DNA of 64,000 bases, from the NCBI GenBank assembly GCA_029010715.1, contig JAQXKZ010000010.1, positions 78,226-142,225 on the forward strand. The letters are read 5' to 3'. The notes under the pieces were generated by a model, which saw only the letters and a program-made list of their open reading frames with translations, ran no database searches and had not been told where the DNA came from. Below are positions 58,540 to 64,000 of this stretch, piece by piece (positions within the stretch are counted from its first letter, which is position 1; every line of letters starts with the position of its first letter). Position numbers and translations under genes: made by a program. This DNA is from Clostridiales bacterium (GTDB lineage Bacteria > Bacillota > Clostridia > Oscillospirales > Oscillospiraceae).

Positions 58540-60359
58540 TGTCCGTCCCCGCTTTCTTCGCTGTGAAAATGCGCGTATATTGCCGCCGCCGTGTTTTTCG
58601 GTACCACAAGCGCAAGCTGTTCCCGGCTCGCCCCGCGTATCGCTTTGACGGACTTAAAGTACTTTATCAGGTCCGTGCGCCGTTTTTCGCCCACGCCCGG
58701 TATCCTGTCAAGCTCCGAGGCGTATGCCTCGTTCCGGAGCGAGCGCTGATACTCTATCGCAAAACGGTGTGTCTCCTCCTGTATTGAGCCGACAAGCGCA
58801 AACACGGCCTGATTGGATTTTATGCCTATCTCGTGCCCCGACGAGTTGACCAGCGCGCGCGTACGGTGCCTGTCGTCCTTGACCATACCGAATACCGGTA
58901 CTTCCAGCCCGAGGTCCGCCAGCGCTTTTTCCGCCGTTGCCGCATGGGCATCGCCGCCGTCTATCAGCAGAAGGTCGGGCAGCGACGAGAACTTCTCATC
59001 GCCCTCCCTGTAGCGGCTGAAGCGACGGTATACCGCCTGATACATGCTTGCATAGTCGTCCGTCCCGTCCAGATCTTTTATCCTGAAGCGTCGGTAATCG
59101 CGCTTGAGCGGCCTGCCGTCCACGTGCACTGTCATTGCCGCGACTATGCCGGTCGGGCCGAGGTTTGAGATGTCGAAGGCTTCTATTCTCCCGGGGAAAT
59201 CGCGCAGTTCCAGGGCCTTCTGCAGCCACTCCAGCGTCTTGGAACGGCGCTGGGCTGCGGTCGTGCGCCGCTGTATCTCCTCGCGGGCATTGAGCGCCGC
59301 GCTCTCTATGAGCCGCATGCGCTCTCCGCGCCGCGGCGTCTCAATATATATCCTCCGCCCGGACGCCTCGCTGAGCAGTCTCTCCATATCCTCCCTGTCG
59401 TCTATCTCACAGGGCAGGAGTATCGACTTTGGCCAGCCGCCGCGGTGGGCCGTATAGTACTGCCTGACCAGATCGGACATGGCCTCGCTGTCGTCCTCGA
59501 GCGGCTCGTCCATCATCTCGACGTCCTTGCCGACAAGACTGCCGTCGACAAAATGCAGTACCGCGAAGCAGCTCTTCGCCCCACGGCAGAAGCCTATCGC
59601 GTCTGTATCGGCAAAGGCCGTGGCGATTACCCGCTGCCTGTTCGTCAGCGCTTCTATCGCGCGCAGCCTGTCGCGAAGCTCGGCGGCACGTTCAAAGCGC
59701 AGTTCGCCCGCCGCCTGCTCCATCTGGCTTTTGAGCTCCAGGGTCAGCTCTTTGCTCTTTCCTTCGAGTATCAGCGCCGCCTGCATCATACGCTTGCGGT
59801 AGTCCTCCGCACTGCTGTCGCGCAGGCACCAGCCCGCGCAGGAGCCCATGTGGTAGTTCAGGCAGGGCCGCTCTTTCCCGATATCCCTCGGAAACCTCCG
59901 GGCGCAGTCCGGCAGCAGCAGGGCCTTGCTGACCGTGCTGATTATGTCATAGGTCTGTCCCCTGCCGCCGAATGGCCCGAAGTACCTCGCCCCATCCTTG
60001 CCAAGTCGGTTCGCAAGCGTCATTTTAGGGTACTCCTCTCGCATATCGAGCCGAATGAACGGGTAACCCTTATCGTCCTTGAGAAGGATATTGTAGTGCG
60101 GCTTATGCTGCTTTATCAGCGAATTTTCCAGAACCAGCGCCTCGAACTCACTGCCCGCGACGATAACATTGAAGTCGCGCACCTTTTCGACCATGGCCGC
60201 GACCTTTGGCAGATGCTCGCCGTGGAAATAGCTGCTGACACGGTTTTTCAGCTTCTTCGCCTTCCCGACGTATATGACCTCCCCGTGCTCGTCGAGCATG
60301 ATATACACACCCGGCAGCAGCGGCAGATTATTCGCTTTTTCACGCAAAGTATCGAGCAT
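58536..60359 (-). CDS. uvrC: Excinuclease ABC subunit C
   Basis: The 607-residue nuclease that makes both cuts in nucleotide excision repair. The N-terminal GIY-YIG domain has LPLLPGVYIMLDEHGEVIYVGKAKKLKNRVSSYF (landmarks GVYIM, YVGKAK); the UVR region is LELKSQMEQAAGELRFERAAELRDR; the C-terminal RNase H-like domain has EAFDISNLGPTGIVAAMTV and LLIDGGDAH; the HhH tail is LDRIPGVGEKRRTDLIKYF. Length is typical. uvrA and uvrB are not in the window. Confidence 0.97.
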   Translation of the reverse strand: MLDTLREKANNLPLLPGVYIMLDEHGEVIYVGKAKKLKNRVSSYFHGEHLPKVAAMVEKVRDFNVIVAGSEFEALVLENSLIKQHKPHYNILLKDDKGYPFIRLDMREEYPKMTLANRLGKDGARYFGPFGGRGQTYDIISTVSKALLLPDCARRFPRDIGKERPCLNYHMGSCAGWCLRDSSAEDYRKRMMQAALILEGKSKELTLELKSQMEQAAGELRFERAAELRDRLRAIEALTNRQRVIATAFADTDAIGFCRGAKSCFAVLHFVDGSLVGKDVEMMDEPLEDDSEAMSDLVRQYYTAHRGGWPKSILLPCEIDDREDMERLLSEASGRRIYIETPRRGERMRLIESAALNAREEIQRRTTAAQRRSKTLEWLQKALELRDFPGRIEAFDISNLGPTGIVAAMTVHVDGRPLKRDYRRFRIKDLDGTDDYASMYQAVYRRFSRYREGDEKFSSLPDLLLIDGGDAHAATAEKALADLGLEVPVFGMVKDDRHRTRALVNSSGHEIGIKSNQAVFALVGSIQEETHRFAIEYQRSLRNEAYASELDRIPGVGEKRRTDLIKYFKSVKAIRGASREQLALVVPKNTAAAIYAHFHSEESGDGQ

Positions 60360-60409
60360 CGGAAAATATCACCGCCCTACAAGCTCCACCGGTATGTGTA
60401 CCGCCGCGC

Positions 60410-61261
60410 TCAGGTCTCTGCCGCGGTTTTCTGCCCGCCCCTGACACACCAGAGCGTGACAGACAGGATAACGGTTATGCCGCCGATGAGCGCAAATATG
60501 CCCGGCTTCTCGCCGTCGAATATCAGCACCCATACAGGGTTCAGCAGAGGCTCCACTGCCCCCAGCAGACAGCACGCCAGCGGCGGGCAGTACTTTGTGG
60601 ATTTCACATATAGAATATACGCTATTCCAAGCTGGAATACGCCCAGTATTATTATCGACAGCGTCGCCGTCGCCGTAAACTCCGGCCGCGTAACGAGGAT
60701 GGCCGGAAGGCCGAAAATGAAAGTCAGGAACTGGCCGATCATTATCGCCGAAAAACGCGCTTCGCCTTCCAGATCTCCTACCGCCATGTACATACCTGCC
60801 ATAAACATACCCGCCGCAATCGCAACAAAGTTTCCGAATATGTAGCCCGGCTTAAGCTGATCGAAGAAGAACAGCGCTATGCCCAGCATCGTGAAGATGA
60901 CCACGGTCAGATCCTCCCTGCGTATGCGGGTCTTATATATAAGCGCCGTAAACACGACAATGAACACCGGAGCCGTGAACTGCAGCACAATCGCGTTGGC
61001 GGCGGTTGTCAGCTTGTTTGCACAGGTGAAACAGGTGTATACGCAAGCAGTCAGCAGCCCGGATAAAAAAGTCTTTTTGTTCAGTACGAGGCCGATGCGC
61101 CTGCACACCATATACACGGCAAAGGTCAGTCCCGCAATAAGACTGCGCATACCGGCCACGGCAAAGCCGTTCCATGGAACAAGCTTCATGAATATTCCCG
61201 CAATGCTCCAGAGCGTCGCCGCAGCAAGCATTTCGATCATTGCAACGCTTTCTTTTTTCAT
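60410..61261 (-). CDS. DMT superfamily transporter (EamA domain)
   Basis: A 283-residue membrane protein with ten helices arranged as two EamA repeats. IEMLAAATLWSIAGIFMKLVPW begins the first and the second begins near FGNFVAIAAGMFMAGMYMAVG. GAVEPLLNPVWVLIFDGEKPG is a typical C-terminal EamA motif. These proteins export metabolites or amino acids; the substrate is unknown. ATG 61261 has GGAG upstream with 7 bases spacing. It has no partner genes. Confidence 0.9.
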   Translation of the reverse strand: MKKESVAMIEMLAAATLWSIAGIFMKLVPWNGFAVAGMRSLIAGLTFAVYMVCRRIGLVLNKKTFLSGLLTACVYTCFTCANKLTTAANAIVLQFTAPVFIVVFTALIYKTRIRREDLTVVIFTMLGIALFFFDQLKPGYIFGNFVAIAAGMFMAGMYMAVGDLEGEARFSAIMIGQFLTFIFGLPAILVTRPEFTATATLSIIILGVFQLGIAYILYVKSTKYCPPLACCLLGAVEPLLNPVWVLIFDGEKPGIFALIGGITVILSVTLWCVRGGQKTAAET

Positions 61262-61380
61262 GACATTCTCCGTTTGATATATATTACTGAAGCTGATAAG
61301 AGTCGTCACGGCTCACACTGGAGCTGACGCGCCTACGGCTATAAAGCTCAGGGCATTTTATGAGGTCCTGTTACAGCTCA

Positions 61381-61416
61381 AAAAAGAGGCGTGTGTAAGC
61401 TGTACACACGCCTCTG
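61381..61416 (-). terminator. Terminator after the HPr gene
   Basis: AGAGGCGTGTGTA (61386-61398) / TACACACGCCTCT (61404-61416), 13 perfect pairs and 5-nt loop; the minus-strand transcript continues T6. Confidence 0.92.
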
Positions 61417-61429
61417 TCCCTATTGTAGA

Positions 61430-61693
61430 TTACTCCGAGAAGTCGGAATCAATCAACTCCGACAGAGTAGCGATTGCCTCGTTCTCGTCAGCGCCGTCGG
61501 CAATAATAGTAATCGTGCTGCCCTTGACTATACCCAGGGAAAGGACACCCAGAAGGCTCTTTGCATTGACACGTCTGTCTTCCTTCTCTACCCAGATGCT
61601 GCTCTTGAACTCATTGGCTTTCTGAATGAAGAAAGTCGCGGGCCGGGCATGAAGACCTACCTGATTGTTAATGACTACTTCTTTTGTTATCAT
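61430..61693 (-). CDS. HPr family phosphocarrier protein
   Basis: An 87-residue HPr. With ATG 61693 as start (AAGGAG about 8 bases upstream), the phosphorylatable residues fall at the exact canonical positions: His15 in VGLHARPA and Ser46 in AKSLLGVLSLG. Both PTS transfer and regulatory Ser phosphorylation are therefore possible. No ptsI is adjacent, so it is a lone HPr, as is common in clostridia. It has its own sigma-A promoter and terminator. Confidence 0.95.
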   Translation of the reverse strand: MITKEVVINNQVGLHARPATFFIQKANEFKSSIWVEKEDRRVNAKSLLGVLSLGIVKGSTITIIADGADENEAIATLSELIDSDFSE

Positions 61694-61731
61694 ACTTGCC
61701 ACTCCTTAAATCAAAACAAGATTGTGTTCTT

Positions 61732-61760
61732 AGTTTATCAAATTACTCGCCAATCGTCAA
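61732..61760 (-). promoter_or_regulatory. Promoter of the HPr gene
   Basis: On the minus strand TTGACG (61760-61755) and TAAACT (61737-61732) are 17 bases apart, leaving a leader of about 32 bases. Confidence 0.8.
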
Positions 61761-61816
61761 CCGCTTTCGTCTGTTTCGTTGTTTTTTACATTTATCATGA
61801 GCAGCTCTGACCTATT

Positions 61817-64000
61817 TTATTTCAGTTCGACAACAGTTACTCCGTCCTCGCCCTCGCCGTAACGGCCAAGGCGGAAGGATTTGACGCACTTATTCTTTTT
61901 CAGCATCTGCTGTATCGCCGCGCGGAGCGCGCCGGTGCCCTTGCCGTGTATGATTCTAACCGTTTTGAGCTTTGACATGACGGCGCTGTCTATATAACGC
62001 TCCGCCGCGAGTATGCCCTCTACCGTCTCCATACCGCGCAGATCGATTTCAGTCTCCACGCTCATGCTGCGCAGCTGCGCACTGCTCCTCGCCGCGGCAT
62101 TTTTCACCTCGGGCGCCTTTTCGCCCTCGAGCAGGAACACATCGTTCTCTTTGGCGCTCACATTCATTATACCCGCACGCAGATTCAATACACCGTCCGG
62201 CGACTTGGAAATGACTGTTGCCTTGACGCCCATGGACTTAATCTGTACGACGTCGCCGGGCCTGACCGGACGTGAAGAAACCATGTCCCCGGTTTTCTCT
62301 CCCATGTCCTTCTGCAGCGCCTGCTCGGACATATTGAGCTGCCGGCGCAGCTGCGCCCTGGCCTCGTTCGTACGCTGGGCGTCCTCGTCCCTGTCGGCCA
62401 TTTTGCGCATCTCGTCGAGCTCTCGGAACACGGACTCCGCCGTCGCGCGTGCCTCGGCGATTATCTGCTCCGCCTCTCGTCTGGACTTTATGTCCGCCTT
62501 GTCGAGACGCACTTCCAGCTCGGCCTTCAGGAATGCCGCCTTCTTTGCGTTCTCCTGCGCCTCGCGCAGCTTTTTCGCCGCCTCGTTTCTGTCCTTTTCG
62601 AGCAGAAGGCGCGTCTGCTCCAGCTTCTCTATCGTCGCCTCAAAGCTCGCGCTCTCGGTGCTGACGCGGTTCTTTGCGTCCTCTATTATGCCCTCGTCGA
62701 GGCCGAGACGCTTCGATATCGCAAAGGCGTTCGACTTGCCGGGTATGCCGACCAGCAAATGGTAGGTCGGCCGAAGGGAGTCCACGTCGAACTCGCATGA
62801 GGCGTTCTGCACTCCCGGCTCGTTCGTAGCGTAGACCTTCAGCTCCGCATAGTGCGTCGTTGCCGCTACCGCCGCGCCGCACTTTCTGACATGCTCGATT
62901 ATGGCTATCGCCAGCGCCGCTCCCTCGGTCGGGTCCGTGCCTGCGCCGAGCTCATCGAAGAGCACCAGCGAGCGGTCGTCACATTCAGATATTATGTTAA
63001 CTATATTGCTCATGTGCGCCGAGAAAGTCGACAGGCTCTGCTCTATGCTCTGCTCGTCGCCTATGTCAGCCAGTATATGCGTGAACACGGGCATCCTGCT
63101 GCCGTCGTCAGCCGGAATGTGCAGTCCGCACTGGTTCATCGCCGCGAGCAGACCTATCGTCTTTATCGACACCGTCTTTCCGCCGGTGTTTGGCCCGGTG
63201 ATGACCAGCGTGTCGAAGCTGTCGCCGAGCTCAACGTCGATAGGCACTGCCTTGCTCTGGTCGAGCAGCGGATGCCGCGCGTGGCGCAGCACTATTCCCT
63301 TGCCGTCCATCGCTGCCTGCTGGCAGTTGAGCTTATAAGAGAGTTTGGCCTTGGCAAATATAAGATCCAGACGTACCAGCACCTCAAAGTCGGCGTTTAT
63401 ATCGTCGCGGTGTTCGGCGCAGTCGGCCGAGAGCTCGGCGAGTATACGCTCTATCTCCGTCTTTTCCCTGGCCGCGAGCTCCCGCAGCTCGTTGTTCGCC
63501 TTGACGGCCCCCATAGGCTCGATAAACAGCGTCGCGCCGGATGAGGATATATCATGCACAAGTCCCGCGACCGAGCCTTTAAACTCCGCCTTGACCGGCA
63601 CCACATAGCGGTCCGAGCGCATTGTGATTATCGGCTCCTGCAGAGCCTTTGCATAGCTTGGGGAGGATATTATCTTCTGCAGCGCCTCTCTGGCCCGTGA
63701 AGCCGCCGCACGCATCTGGCGGCGTATGGTCGCGAGCTCCGGCGAAGCGGCGTCGGCTATCTCATCTTCTCCGACGATGGAGCCTGTGATCTTCTCCTCC
63801 AGAAACTTGTTGGCATGCAGGGCGCAGAACAGGTAGTCGATCTCCGTCTTTCCGACAGAGTCATCGGCTATGTAGCCTCTGACCAGTCTCGCGCACTGCA
63901 GTACCGCCGCAATATCGAGCAGCTCGCGCGTATTCAGCGCGCCGCCGAGATCGGCTCTTGCAAGCGAAGGGCGCACATCCTTCACGCCGTAAAACGACGG
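61817..64000 (-). CDS. mutS2: MutS2 (5' end outside window)
   Basis: About 728 residues are visible; the frame runs off the right edge through PSFYGVKDVRP, so about 60 N-terminal residues are missing. MutS2 suppresses recombination and in Bacillus rescues collided ribosomes. The ATPase has Walker A TGPNTGGKTVSIKTIGL, LSTFSAHMSNIV, LVLFDELGAGTDPTEGAALA and ATTHYAELK; a coiled-coil connector (IEKLEQTRLLLEKDRNEAAK) follows, then a KOW-like part and a C-terminal Smr domain EIDLRGMETVEGI..IIHGKGTGALR. Both the ATPase and Smr nuclease motifs are intact. Confidence 0.96.
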   Translation of the reverse strand, partial: PSFYGVKDVRPSLARADLGGALNTRELLDIAAVLQCARLVRGYIADDSVGKTEIDYLFCALHANKFLEEKITGSIVGEDEIADAASPELATIRRQMRAAASRAREALQKIISSPSYAKALQEPIITMRSDRYVVPVKAEFKGSVAGLVHDISSSGATLFIEPMGAVKANNELRELAAREKTEIERILAELSADCAEHRDDINADFEVLVRLDLIFAKAKLSYKLNCQQAAMDGKGIVLRHARHPLLDQSKAVPIDVELGDSFDTLVITGPNTGGKTVSIKTIGLLAAMNQCGLHIPADDGSRMPVFTHILADIGDEQSIEQSLSTFSAHMSNIVNIISECDDRSLVLFDELGAGTDPTEGAALAIAIIEHVRKCGAAVAATTHYAELKVYATNEPGVQNASCEFDVDSLRPTYHLLVGIPGKSNAFAISKRLGLDEGIIEDAKNRVSTESASFEATIEKLEQTRLLLEKDRNEAAKKLREAQENAKKAAFLKAELEVRLDKADIKSRREAEQIIAEARATAESVFRELDEMRKMADRDEDAQRTNEARAQLRRQLNMSEQALQKDMGEKTGDMVSSRPVRPGDVVQIKSMGVKATVISKSPDGVLNLRAGIMNVSAKENDVFLLEGEKAPEVKNAAARSSAQLRSMSVETEIDLRGMETVEGILAAERYIDSAVMSKLKTVRIIHGKGTGALRAAIQQMLKKNKCVKSFRLGRYGEGEDGVTVVELK

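Noticed and set aside
1..64000. tRNA, rRNA, CRISPR arrays, integrases, insertion sequences
   Set aside because: Searched for by eye across both strands; no cloverleaf with a CCA-type end, no spaced direct repeats of CRISPR type, and no transposase or recombinase motifs were found.

Overview
The window is chromosomal DNA from an endospore-forming, GC-rich member of the Clostridia. The gene order and small cysteine-rich proteins suggest an Oscillospiraceae/Ruminococcaceae-type organism, but that placement is an inference from gene content and not from a marker gene. Sporulation is shown by a complete spoIIIAA-AH operon, an alpha/beta-type small acid-soluble spore protein and a SpoVD-type penicillin-binding protein with PASTA repeats. 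No rRNA, tRNA, CRISPR array, integrase or insertion sequence was recognised. Most genes are on the minus strand.

Layout. 1-2.4 kb (+): tail of an XpaC-like gene, a TelA-like protein, a LemA-like protein and a YbaK-type tRNA-editing protein. 2.7-13.6 kb (-): a tyrosine T-box operon (small Cys-rich protein plus tyrS) whose promoter sits at the very end of recN, preceded by the conserved run asp23-nusB-xseA-xseB-ispA-dxs-tlyA-nadK-argR-recN. 13.8-18.2 kb (-): spoIIIA operon. 18.3-25.2 kb (-): accessory region with a TetR-methyltransferase fusion under a doubled operator, a HAD phosphatase, a nitroreductase, an atypical heavy-metal-type P-type ATPase, a spore protein and an ECF sigma/anti-sigma pair. 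25.5-30.4 kb (+): a self-contained translesion cassette (LexA/UmuD-like repressor, Y-family polymerase, YolD-like protein) behind a perfect 33-nt inverted repeat, then GNAT, TfoX-like and beta-helix membrane proteins. 30.7-33.6 kb (-): transglutaminase-like lipoprotein, a truncated MATE exporter and its TetR regulator. 33.7-43 kb (mixed): an Ig-like surface protein, rsgA, a polysaccharide deacetylase, an MTA/SAH nucleosidase, a GH13 glycosidase with an NTPase, a chagasin-type protease inhibitor, and two UDP-glucuronate/galacturonate synthesis genes. 43.1-56.8 kb (-): yihY-like gene, then the division and cell wall cluster read from mraZ to ftsZ. 57-64 kb (-): divIVA-like coiled coil, coaD, rsmD, uvrC, a drug/metabolite transporter, HPr, and mutS2 running off the end.

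How parts work together. The dcw block makes lipid II precursors (MurE, MraY, MurG, MurA) and the division/sporulation machine that uses them (FtsL, SpoVD, FtsW/SpoVE, FtsQ, FtsZ). The block from nusB to recN is a typical clostridial housekeeping operon for transcription, isoprenoids, NADP supply and DNA repair. The most striking local pattern is a 16-18 bp motif (GTAAACG..CGTTTAC-like): two copies control the TetR-methyltransferase promoter, and a near-identical copy fills the spacer of the rsgA promoter 16 kb away, suggesting one small regulon.

The best candidates for something undescribed are the TetR-methyltransferase fusion with this regulon, the compact repressor-polymerase-YolD cassette, the degenerate P-type ATPase, and the exported beta-helix membrane protein. 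All functional calls come from reading the protein and DNA sequence; no database search was run.
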